The translations under genes were made by a program, and so were the position numbers. Source: Polaribacter sp. (GTDB taxonomy: Bacteria > Bacteroidota > Bacteroidia > Flavobacteriales > Flavobacteriaceae). From it: a stretch of 64,000 nucleotides of DNA. Location: the NCBI GenBank assembly GCA_029250685.1, contig JAQXEU010000028.1, forward strand, positions 78,978-142,977, in the 5' to 3' direction. Every line of letters starts with the position of its first letter. The stretch's first letter is position 1. The notes beneath the pieces were generated by a model. That model worked only from the letters and a program-made list of their open reading frames with translations, was not told the DNA's origin and searched no databases. Shown in pieces: positions 42,009 to 49,729 of the stretch.

Positions 42009-42878
42009 TTGGATACTAAAGAAATACTTAAAAAAGTTCGTAAAATAGAAATCAAGACACGTCGTTTGTCTGATGATATTTTTGGTGGCGAATATCATTC
42101 TACTTTCAAAGGAAGAGGAATGACGTTTTCTGAAGTGCGTCAATACCAATACGGAGACGATATTAGAGCAATCGACTGGAATGTTACTGCGCGTTACAAC
42201 GAACCTTATGTAAAAGTTTTTGAAGAAGAGCGCGAATTAACCATGATGTTAATGGTAGATATTTCTGGTTCAGAATTCTTTGGTACAAATCAACAATTTA
42301 AAAGAGATACAGCAACAGAAATTGCTGCAACATTAGCTTTTTCTGCTATTCAAAATAATGATAAAGTCGGTTTGATGTTATTTTCTGATCAGGTAGAATT
42401 ATACATTCCTCCAAAAAAAGGAAAAAGTCATGTCTTAAGAATTATTCGAGAATTGATTGAGTTTAAACCAGAAAGCAAACAAACAAATATCAATGAAGCG
42501 TTAAAGTTTTTATCAAACGTGATGAAAAAGAAAGCAATTGTTTTTTTGTTGTCTGATTTTATGGATGATGATTATGAACAAACGCTAAAAATTGCAGGGA
42601 GAAAGCATGATGTTACAGGAATAAAAGTATTTGACAAACACGATGAAGAAATTCCGAATTTAGGAATTGTGCCAATGGAAGATGCTGAAACTGGAAATGT
42701 ACAGCTGATAAATACAAGTTCAAAAAAAATCAGAAGCAATTACATAGCAAATGCTTTGCGATTAAATGATTATTACAAGAAAACATTTAGCAGATCTGGC
42801 GCAGGTACAATTACTACACGTGTTGATGAAAATTATGTAAAAAAATTATTAGGGTATTTTAAACATAAAGGAAGTTAG
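42009..42878 (+). CDS. DUF58 domain protein (Bat operon)
   Basis: The 289-residue protein has the DUF58 signature FKGRGMTFSEVRQYQYGDD followed by RAIDWNVTARYNEPYVKVF, near residues 36-75. A degenerate VWA-like fold follows (MMLMVDISGSEFFG, VGLMLFSDQVELYIPP, VFLLSDFMDDDY). It lacks transmembrane segments. DUF58 proteins accompany MoxR ATPases and membrane VWA proteins in the great majority of known cases. The start is a TTG at 42009, giving the usual DTKEILKKVRKIEIKTRRL N-terminus. Confidence 0.92.
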   Translation: MDTKEILKKVRKIEIKTRRLSDDIFGGEYHSTFKGRGMTFSEVRQYQYGDDIRAIDWNVTARYNEPYVKVFEEERELTMMLMVDISGSEFFGTNQQFKRDTATEIAATLAFSAIQNNDKVGLMLFSDQVELYIPPKKGKSHVLRIIRELIEFKPESKQTNINEALKFLSNVMKKKAIVFLLSDFMDDDYEQTLKIAGRKHDVTGIKVFDKHDEEIPNLGIVPMEDAETGNVQLINTSSKKIRSNYIANALRLNDYYKKTFSRSGAGTITTRVDENYVKKLLGYFKHKGS

Positions 42879-42884
42879 AATAAA

Positions 42885-43820
42885 ATGAAGAAGTTTATTG
42901 TTTATATATTTTTAGTTGTTTCAGTTGTGTGTTTTGCGCAACAAAAACCTGTTGTTAAAGCAGAAATTGACACAACAAATATTAGAATTGGAGAACAATT
43001 TGAGTTTAAAATCACGATTAATGACACCGCAAATGTTATTATTCCGAAGTTAGAAAACTTTCCTGGTGTCGAAATTGTTGAAGACAAAAAGATTGATACT
43101 TTAAAAAATCAATTGATTAAAAAATACATTTTAACAAGTTTTGATAGCGGCGCATATTACATTCCGCAACAACAAATTTTCATCCGTCAGAGATTACATT
43201 TAACAGATTCATTGTTGATAAATGTAGCTACAATTGCTATTGACACAACGAAACAAAAAATGTTTCCGATAAAGTCAATTCAAGATGAACCGATGCAATT
43301 TGATGACTACAAACCATACATTTGGTATGTAGTAATTGCAATTATTTTAATTGGATTGATTCTGTATTTTGTATTAAGAAAAAAGAAAGTAGAAGTCGAA
43401 GAAATTATTGTTCCTGCTTTGCCTCCATTTGAAGAAGCAATTCAGAAATTACAGCAATTGGACGAGAAATTATTGTGGCAAAACAATCAAATTAAAGAGT
43501 ATTATAGTGAGTTAACAGAAATTGTTAGAGGATTTATTGAGCGCGAATTAAAAGTGCCTGCATTAGAATCTACCACTGATGAATTGATTGATATTTTAAC
43601 CGATTTTAATGATTCGAAAGCGATATCAACCACAAAAGAAACGATTAAAAAGTTACGCGATTTATTACGCGAAGCTGATTTGGTAAAGTTTGCAAAATCG
43701 AAACCGATGTCTGAGCAAATTGAAGCGAATAGAATAGATGCTGAAGAAGTTGTTACGGAGTTAAAACCAGAAGCAAAAGAGGAACCAGAAATTAAAACCG
43801 AAGCAAATGAATTGGACTAA
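42885..43820 (+). CDS. Membrane-anchored BatD-like/DUF4381-like protein of the Bat operon
   Basis: The 311-residue protein has a signal peptide (YIFLVVSVVCFA), a periplasmic beta-rich region of about 110 residues (AEIDTTNIRIGEQFEFKITI, resembling the start of BatD), one membrane helix at about residues 147-165 (WYVVIAIILIGLILYFVL), and a cytoplasmic helical part with PFEEAIQKLQQL and EYYSELTEIVRGFIEREL, as in the tail of BatD/DUF4381 proteins. It probably is the short BatD-like component between DUF58 and batA. It overlaps batA by 14 bases. Confidence 0.82.
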   Translation: MKKFIVYIFLVVSVVCFAQQKPVVKAEIDTTNIRIGEQFEFKITINDTANVIIPKLENFPGVEIVEDKKIDTLKNQLIKKYILTSFDSGAYYIPQQQIFIRQRLHLTDSLLINVATIAIDTTKQKMFPIKSIQDEPMQFDDYKPYIWYVVIAIILIGLILYFVLRKKKVEVEEIIVPALPPFEEAIQKLQQLDEKLLWQNNQIKEYYSELTEIVRGFIERELKVPALESTTDELIDILTDFNDSKAISTTKETIKKLRDLLREADLVKFAKSKPMSEQIEANRIDAEEVVTELKPEAKEEPEIKTEANELD

Positions 43821-44814
43821 TTTTGAGTTTCTTAATCCAGAATTTTTCTGGCTGTATGCAATAATTCCGTTTGTGATTTTATGGAAAATTTTAGTTCGTA
43901 AAAAAAGTTCTGCTACATTAACAATTCCGAGTGTAAAAGGTTTTAAAGCAGAACAATCTATCATTGGTAAATTAAAACCAATGCTGTTTATTTTAAGAAT
44001 TAGCGCGTTGTGTATTTTAATTTTAGCACTGGCAAGACCAAGAAATGTTGCCGTTAGTAAGAAAACAAAAACCAACAAAGGAATTGATATTGTTATGGCA
44101 ATTGATGTTTCTGCAAGTATGTTGGCTAGAGATTTAAAACCAAATCGTTTAGAAGCACTAAAAGTTGTTGCTACTGAATTTGTAAATAAAAGACCAAACG
44201 ACAGAATTGGAATTGTACTTTATGCTGGTGAAAGTTTTACACAAACGCCAATTACAAGTGATAAAGGAATTGTAAAAAGAACCATTTCTGAAATTAAATG
44301 GGGACAATTAGAAGGCGGAACAGCAATTGGAATGGGTTTAGGTTCTGCTGTAAACAGATTAAAAGAAAGCAAAGCAAAAAGTAAAGTCATTATTTTATTG
44401 ACGGATGGTGTAAATAATTCTGGATTTATCGACCCAAAAACAGCAACGGAATTGGCAAAAGAATTAGATATAAAAGCATACACAATTGGAATTGGAACTA
44501 ACGGAATGGCAGATTTTCCTGCTTTTAAAGACCCACGTACTGGGCAATTACAGTTTAGGAAACAACAAGTAGAAATTGATGAAGAATTGCTGAAACATAT
44601 TGCCAATGAAACTGGAGGGAAGTATTTTAGAGCAACTGATAACACAGAGTTAAAAGCTATTTACGACGAAATTAATAAGTTAGAAAAAACAAAAATTGAA
44701 GAATTTAAATATTACAATTATCAAGAATTGTATAGGTCTTTAATTTTATTAGCATTAGGAATCATCATTTTAGAATATTTACTAAAAAACACACTATTTA
44801 AAAGTTTTATTTAA
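43807..44814 (+). CDS. batA: BatA, membrane VWA-domain protein
   Basis: The 335-residue protein has an N-terminal helix pair (about residues 13-30 and 57-75), a VWA domain with the MIDAS motif DVSASML (DxSxS, about residues 99-105) and LLTDGVNNSG (about 197-206), and a C-terminal membrane helix (SLILLALGIIILEYLL). It is orthologous in layout to Bacteroides aerotolerance BatA. The VWA domain faces the periplasm if the anchors are as predicted. batB follows after 2 bases. Confidence 0.92.
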   Translation: MNWTNFEFLNPEFFWLYAIIPFVILWKILVRKKSSATLTIPSVKGFKAEQSIIGKLKPMLFILRISALCILILALARPRNVAVSKKTKTNKGIDIVMAIDVSASMLARDLKPNRLEALKVVATEFVNKRPNDRIGIVLYAGESFTQTPITSDKGIVKRTISEIKWGQLEGGTAIGMGLGSAVNRLKESKAKSKVIILLTDGVNNSGFIDPKTATELAKELDIKAYTIGIGTNGMADFPAFKDPRTGQLQFRKQQVEIDEELLKHIANETGGKYFRATDNTELKAIYDEINKLEKTKIEEFKYYNYQELYRSLILLALGIIILEYLLKNTLFKSFI

Positions 44815-44816
44815 AG

Positions 44817-45848
44817 ATGTATCAAATAGAAGAACCAATATATTTTTATTATTTAGCAATTATCCCTGTGATAGTTGTACTTTTTCTATTGGCTTTTTGG
44901 TGGAAAAAAAGAACACAAAAAAAGTTCACAGATAATGCTTTACTAGAAAAATTAGCACCTAATAAATCTACTTTTAAGGCGGTTTTAAAATTGGTTTTTT
45001 TAGTAATCGGAATTAGTTTTTTAGTGATTTCTTTGGTGAATCCTAAAATGGGAACCAAATTAAAAACTGTAAAACGTGAAGGTGTGGATGTTGTTTTTGC
45101 ATTGGATGTTTCTAAAAGTATGTTGGCAGAAGATATTGCCCCAAATAGATTAGAAAAAGCAAAACAGATCATCTCTAAAATCATTGATAAACTAGGAAGC
45201 GATCGAGTTGGAATTATTATTTATGCTGGAAACTCGTATCCGCTTTTACCAATTACAACAGATCATGCTGCGGCAAAAATGTTTTTACAAAATGCAAGTC
45301 CAGATATGGTTTCAAGTCAAGGAACTGCGATTAATGAAGCTTTAAATTTGGCAAAAACATATTATAATAATGATGAACAAACGAATCGATTTTTAATCAT
45401 TATTTCTGATGGAGAAGATCATCAAGAAGAAACAAAACAAGTAGCGCAAAATATGTCTGAAGAAGGCGTAAAAGTATACACAATTGGAGTTGGAACAGAA
45501 AAAGGTGGGCCAATTCCGATTAAAGTTAGTGGCTCTTTAGTTGGTTACAAAAAACACAAAGGAGAAACGGTTGTAACCAGAAGAAAAACTGAAGTTTTAG
45601 AAGATATTGCGAATGCAGCAGGCGGAAGATATATTGATGGAAATAAAACTGAAAAACCAGTTGATTTTATTGAAAATTTAATAGCAAATGCTCAAAAAAA
45701 CGAATTTGAAACCAAGCAATTTTCAGATTATAAAGATCAATTTCAATGGTTTATCGGAATCGGAATTTTCTTTTTATTAATTGATGTTTTCTTCTTAGAC
45801 AAGAAAACAAAATGGATTAAAAAAATCGATTTATTTAACGAGCAATAA
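44817..45848 (+). CDS. batB: BatB, membrane VWA-domain protein
   Basis: The 343-residue protein resembles BatA: two N-terminal helices (about residues 9-27 and 57-75), MIDAS DVSKSML (DxSxS) at about residue 97, IIISDGEDHQEE at about residue 199, and a C-terminal helix (FQWFIGIGIFFLLIDVFFL). Paralogous BatA and BatB in tandem are the core of the Bat operon and probably form a metal-dependent complex with MoxR and the BatD/E proteins. Spacing to batA is 2 bases and to batC 10 bases. Confidence 0.92.
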   Translation: MYQIEEPIYFYYLAIIPVIVVLFLLAFWWKKRTQKKFTDNALLEKLAPNKSTFKAVLKLVFLVIGISFLVISLVNPKMGTKLKTVKREGVDVVFALDVSKSMLAEDIAPNRLEKAKQIISKIIDKLGSDRVGIIIYAGNSYPLLPITTDHAAAKMFLQNASPDMVSSQGTAINEALNLAKTYYNNDEQTNRFLIIISDGEDHQEETKQVAQNMSEEGVKVYTIGVGTEKGGPIPIKVSGSLVGYKKHKGETVVTRRKTEVLEDIANAAGGRYIDGNKTEKPVDFIENLIANAQKNEFETKQFSDYKDQFQWFIGIGIFFLLIDVFFLDKKTKWIKKIDLFNEQ

Positions 45849-45858
45849 ATACAATATT

Positions 45859-46701
45859 ATGAAAACAAATTATTCATTTTTACTGTTACTGATGTTTTTT
45901 ACATCAATCTTAAACGCTCAAGAAGTGAAAGATTCTATTGCTTTAAAAAGAGAGGCAAGAAGTTTGTTAAGAGACGGTAACGAGTTATATCAACAAGAGA
46001 AATATACAGATGCAAGTGTTCTATTTAAAAAAGCATTAGAAAAAAACGCTACATACAAAAAGGCGAGTTATAATTTAGGAAACGCCTTTTATCAACAGAA
46101 AAACTTTAAGGAGGCCGTTCCTCAATTCGAAATTTCTGCAAAAGATTCAGAAGATAAATTTACAAAAGCAGAAGCTTTTCACAATATTGGAAATGCTGCC
46201 ATGGAACAAAAACAATATCAACAAGCTGTAGATGCGTATAAAAATTCGTTAAGAAATAATCCGAATGATGATGAAACTCGATATAATTTAGCTGTTGCTA
46301 AAGAATTATTGAAGAAAGAAAAGGAAAAAGAGAAGAAAGATAAAAAGGACGATAAAAAAGACGACAAGAAGAAAGATAACAAAGACAAAAAGGACAATAA
46401 AGATAAAAAAGGCGACAAAGAAAAAGAAGACGATAAAGGGGATAAAAAGAAGGACGAGAAGAAAGACGACAAAAACAAGGATAAAAAAGACGGTGATAAA
46501 GATAAAGATCAAAAGGATAAGAAAAATCCTAATGATCAAAAGAAAAATCCGCAACAACCAAAGCCTAAAAAAGGCAATATGACACCTCAACAGATTAAAC
46601 AATTACTAGAAAGTTTAAACAATGAGGAAAAGAAAACCCAAAAGAAAATGAACGTCAAAAAAGCAAAAGGAAAGAAAGTAAAACAAGAAAAAGATTGGTA
46701 A
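45859..46701 (+). CDS. batC: BatC, exported TPR protein with Lys/Asp-rich tail
   Basis: The 280-residue protein has a signal peptide (FLLLLMFFTSILNAQ), three TPR repeats (about residues 30-145, e.g. GNELYQQEKYTDASVLFKKAL and YNLGNAFYQQKNFKEAVPQF), then about 85 residues composed almost entirely of K, D, E and N (nucleotides about 46310-46540). A short tail follows with MTPQQIKQLLESLNNEE and a basic end. The TPR part fits protein-protein contacts in the periplasm with the VWA proteins. The low-complexity block is typical of BatC. Confidence 0.88.
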   Translation: MKTNYSFLLLLMFFTSILNAQEVKDSIALKREARSLLRDGNELYQQEKYTDASVLFKKALEKNATYKKASYNLGNAFYQQKNFKEAVPQFEISAKDSEDKFTKAEAFHNIGNAAMEQKQYQQAVDAYKNSLRNNPNDDETRYNLAVAKELLKKEKEKEKKDKKDDKKDDKKKDNKDKKDNKDKKGDKEKEDDKGDKKKDEKKDDKNKDKKDGDKDKDQKDKKNPNDQKKNPQQPKPKKGNMTPQQIKQLLESLNNEEKKTQKKMNVKKAKGKKVKQEKDW

Positions 46702-46732
46702 ATTTTCTGTTTTAATTTTTCCTAAAAGATAT

Positions 46733-46740
46733 TATTTTTG
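46733..46740 (+). promoter_or_regulatory. Candidate internal promoter before batD
   Basis: TATTTTTG (exact TAnnTTTG) lies 11 bases before the batD ATG in the 50-base gap after batC, which is large for this operon. It could give batD-batE a separate, nearly leaderless transcript. Confidence 0.35.
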
Positions 46741-46751
46741 ACAACTTAAAA

Positions 46752-48509
46752 ATGAAAAATAAAAGTATTTACATATTTCTATTTCTGAGTTTTATCGCTC
46801 AATCTATTTTTGCTCAGGCAGAGTTTAAAACTACTGTTAGCAAAAGTAAATTAGGTGTAAATGAACGTTTAAGAATTGTTTTCTCTATAAATAAACAAGG
46901 TGCTGATAATTTTTCTCCACCAAATTTTAAAAATTTTAATGTTGTTGCTGGCCCAAGTCAGTCTGTAAATCAGTCTTGGATAAATGGTAGAGTAACATTT
47001 TCGCAATCCTATACATACTTTATAACTCCAAAAGCAATTGGTAAGTTTACAATACCCGAGGCAACAATTCAATTAAATGGTAAAACATTAAAATCTAATT
47101 CTGTTAAAGTTAATGTTTTAAAAGCTATTGAAATTCCACCAAATCCAAACGATCCAAATTATATTGCACAACAAAATGTACATTTAGTCGCCGAGATTTC
47201 TAAAACAAGACCTTATGTTGGTGAAGGAATTTATGTAGAATATAAGTTATATGTAAGTGAAAATATTAGTGTTAATGATTTTTCTGTTACTGAATCTCCA
47301 CAATATAATGGTTTTTGGAATCAAGATATAAAAATTAATAATTTACAGATTAAAAGCGGCGTTTATAACGGAGAAAAATACAGATATGTAGTCCTAAGAA
47401 AAGCTTTATTAATCCCTACTAAATCCGGAAAACTAGAAGTTGAACCCTTAAAAATGAACATCCTAATTGGTGTTCCTACAGGAAGAGGTGATTTTTTCGG
47501 AAATCCAATAACAAGAAATATCACCAAAGTATTTGCTTCAACAAAGAGAAATATTACTGTAAAAGAATTACCGTTAGAAAATAAACCAGAAAATTTTAAT
47601 GGCGCTGTAGGAGATTTCGATTTTAAAATTACATCGAATAGAAACGATTTAAAAGCAAATGAATCATCACAAATTAAAGTTGCTGTAACTGGAAAAGGGA
47701 ATTTAAAATTATTTGAAATTCCGAAAATTGAAACCCCAAAAGAGTTAGAAATTTATACTCCAGAACATAAGGAATCGGTTAGAACTACTTTAAATGGAAT
47801 TCAAGGGTCTATTTATGATTTATATACGGTGGTGCCACAATACAAAGGAAAATATAAAATTCCGAAAGTTGCCTTTTCTTACTTCAATCCAAGAGAAAAA
47901 AAGTACAAAACTATTACAACAGAAGATTTATTTGTGAATGTTTTAGAAGGAAAAGAAATTGAAACTATTACAAATAACAACATTAAAAAAGATGTTGCAA
48001 TTACTGGCGCAAACTTTAGGTATATTCAGACAAAAAGCACTTTTAAACCGATCGAAAAAGAAGATTTTTTTAAGTCTAATCTTTTCTATATTTTCTTATT
48101 ACTGCCTTTACTAACTATCCCTATTGGAATTGTTATTTACAATACTTCAGCGAAAAAGAACAGCGATCTTGTTGGTGTAAAGCAACGAAAAGCTGATCGT
48201 CTGGCAAGAAAATACTTGTCAGAAGCTAAAAAACAATTAGGAAAAAAAGAGGAGTTTTATATTGCTTTAGAGAAAGCGTTACACAATTATTTAAAAGGAA
48301 AATTACAGATTGAAACCTCTGAAATCAGTAGAGAAAATATCATCGAAATTTTACAATCTAAAAATGTAGATAATGAAACTATAAATTCTTTTATTGCTGT
48401 TTTAAATGATTGTGATTTTGCGCGTTATACTCCAATTACAGAAGTAATGATGCAAGATGAATTTGAAAAAGCAAAGGAAGTAATAACCGCATTAGACAAA
48501 CAATTATAA
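46752..48509 (+). CDS. batD: BatD family protein
   Basis: The 585-residue protein has a signal peptide (IFLFLSFIAQSIFAQ) and the oxygen-tolerance/BatD domain: FKTTVSKSKLGVNERLRIVFSI, NFKNFNVVAGPSQSVNQSWING, and further Ig-like beta repeats. A membrane helix lies at about residues 445-462 (FYIFLLLPLLTIPIGIVI). A cytoplasmic helical tail ends with the pattern ALEKALHNYLKGKLQI. It is the main large BatD; the gene at 42885 looks like a short relative. It is followed 4 bases later by batE. Confidence 0.92.
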   Translation: MKNKSIYIFLFLSFIAQSIFAQAEFKTTVSKSKLGVNERLRIVFSINKQGADNFSPPNFKNFNVVAGPSQSVNQSWINGRVTFSQSYTYFITPKAIGKFTIPEATIQLNGKTLKSNSVKVNVLKAIEIPPNPNDPNYIAQQNVHLVAEISKTRPYVGEGIYVEYKLYVSENISVNDFSVTESPQYNGFWNQDIKINNLQIKSGVYNGEKYRYVVLRKALLIPTKSGKLEVEPLKMNILIGVPTGRGDFFGNPITRNITKVFASTKRNITVKELPLENKPENFNGAVGDFDFKITSNRNDLKANESSQIKVAVTGKGNLKLFEIPKIETPKELEIYTPEHKESVRTTLNGIQGSIYDLYTVVPQYKGKYKIPKVAFSYFNPREKKYKTITTEDLFVNVLEGKEIETITNNNIKKDVAITGANFRYIQTKSTFKPIEKEDFFKSNLFYIFLLLPLLTIPIGIVIYNTSAKKNSDLVGVKQRKADRLARKYLSEAKKQLGKKEEFYIALEKALHNYLKGKLQIETSEISRENIIEILQSKNVDNETINSFIAVLNDCDFARYTPITEVMMQDEFEKAKEVITALDKQL

Positions 48510-48513
48510 GCAA

Positions 48514-49275
48514 ATGAAAAAACTATTTTTCTTTTTATGTATGCTGTCTTCAACAATTTTTGTTGCACAAACAACTACGCAAAGTTTGTTTGAAAATGCG
48601 AATGTTTTATATAAAGACGGTAAGTTTAATGAAGCTATAAAATTATATGAAGAAATCGAATCAAGAGATTCTGTTTCTGCAACTTTGTACTTTAATTTAG
48701 GAAATTCTTATTACAAATTAAACAAGGTTGCTCGCACAATTTACAATTACGAAAAAGCTTTATTGTTAAACCCTTTGCATAAAGATGCTGCAAATAATTT
48801 AGAGTTTGCAAAAAGGATGACAATTGATAATATTGAAGAACTTCCAAAAACATTTTTACAAAGACTAGAAGTAAATTATTTGCAAAAACTATCTTACAAT
48901 CAATGGGCAAAATTGGCAATTGCTTTTTCTTTTTTAGGAGCAATCTTATTTTTGCTTTTTTACTTCTCAAACATTTCAAACAAGAAAAGAATTTACTTTT
49001 TAACCAGTGTTTTTTCTTTTTTACTGTTGATTATTTCGGTGTTTATCACCTATCATCAATATCAAAAAGCACTAAACACAAAATATGCAATTATTTTTTC
49101 GCCAAAGGTTTCTGTAAACAATGCTCCGACTTTAAATTCTGATGAAGTATTTGAACTCCACGAAGGAACAAAAGTTGGTGTTTTAGATGCGGTAGATGAT
49201 TGGAAGAAAATTAAATTAGCTGATGGAAAGATTGGTTGGATTACTTCAGAAAACTTAAAAATGTTAACAGATTAA
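48514..49275 (+). CDS. batE: BatE, TPR and SH3-domain membrane protein
   Basis: The 253-residue protein has a signal peptide (LFFFLCMLSSTIFVAQ), two TPR repeats (about residues 22-95, NVLYKDGKFNEAIKLYEEIE, YFNLGNSYYKLNKVARTIYNY), two membrane helices at about residues 134-152 and 160-178, and a C-terminal SH3-like domain (VGVLDAVDDWKKIKLADGKIGWI). This is the canonical BatE arrangement and closes the operon. The 50-base gap to the next gene holds a TATATTCG box that may start a new transcript. Confidence 0.9.
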   Translation: MKKLFFFLCMLSSTIFVAQTTTQSLFENANVLYKDGKFNEAIKLYEEIESRDSVSATLYFNLGNSYYKLNKVARTIYNYEKALLLNPLHKDAANNLEFAKRMTIDNIEELPKTFLQRLEVNYLQKLSYNQWAKLAIAFSFLGAILFLLFYFSNISNKKRIYFLTSVFSFLLLIISVFITYHQYQKALNTKYAIIFSPKVSVNNAPTLNSDEVFELHEGTKVGVLDAVDDWKKIKLADGKIGWITSENLKMLTD

Positions 49276-49325
49276 TAACATTTTATTTTTTAAAAAAAGC
49301 CTATATTCGCAGCTGTTTATTTAGA

Positions 49326-49625
49326 ATGATAATATATAAAAACAAAATAGCTATATTTTTTTCAATACTTTTTCTATCATTTATTGTAGCTCCAACTATA
49401 GTAACAATGGTAGATAGCTCTATTGATATATCGTTTATTTATTCTAATTCAGAAGAAGAATCTGAAAACTTAAAAGTGGAAAAGGAGAAAATTGTTTTCT
49501 CTTCATTAAAAATGAATGATGATAATTTCACTTCTACAAAAAAAGTTAGTGCATTAATGCACAAAAATAAAAATTACACAAAACCGTATTTAAATATGGT
49601 TTTTCCGCCTCCAGAATATTTATAA
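49326..49625 (+). CDS. Small membrane-anchored or exported protein, unknown, upstream of sulP
   Basis: The 99-residue protein has one hydrophobic N-terminal helix (IAIFFSILFLSFIVAPTIV), then an acidic stretch (SNSEEESENLKVEKEKI) and a C-terminal end rich in Pro and Tyr (PPPEYL). I recognise the general type from Flavobacteriia, where similar small proteins precede transporter genes, but no family or function. An ATG at 49326 is chosen; an upstream in-frame extension overlapping batE would have no signal-like start. It lies 104 bases before sulP with the inverted repeat between them. Confidence 0.6.
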   Translation: MIIYKNKIAIFFSILFLSFIVAPTIVTMVDSSIDISFIYSNSEEESENLKVEKEKIVFSSLKMNDDNFTSTKKVSALMHKNKNYTKPYLNMVFPPPEYL

Positions 49626-49691
49626 ATATTATTCAAGACATAATCTCTAATTTTTTCAGAGATAAAACTCAAAACATTAACTTTACTAAAC

Positions 49692-49712
49692 AATTTCTAT
49701 TTTATAGAAATT
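49692..49712. promoter_or_regulatory. Perfect inverted repeat in front of the SulP gene
   Basis: AATTTCTAT and ATAGAAATT are perfect 9-bp arms separated by TTT, ending 17 bases before the ATG at 49730. It could be an operator or a 5' RNA hairpin. A second imperfect pair, ATCTCT/AGAGAT, lies at 49643-49663 in the same gap. Confidence 0.4.
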
Positions 49713-49729
49713 AAAACACTTATTTATAC

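Noticed and set aside
41913..42149. Minus-strand frame across the moxR-DUF58 spacer
   Set aside because: Mostly antisense to the DUF58 gene and built on the repeated spacer bases.
46218..46602. Long minus-strand open frames opposite batC coding for Leu/Phe/Ser-rich proteins
   Set aside because: They are the antisense of the Lys/Asp codon block of batC; low complexity, no promoter, no signal or family.
48903..49142. Frame inside batE in another reading frame
   Set aside because: Hydrophobic because it reads through the two membrane helices of BatE in a shifted frame.
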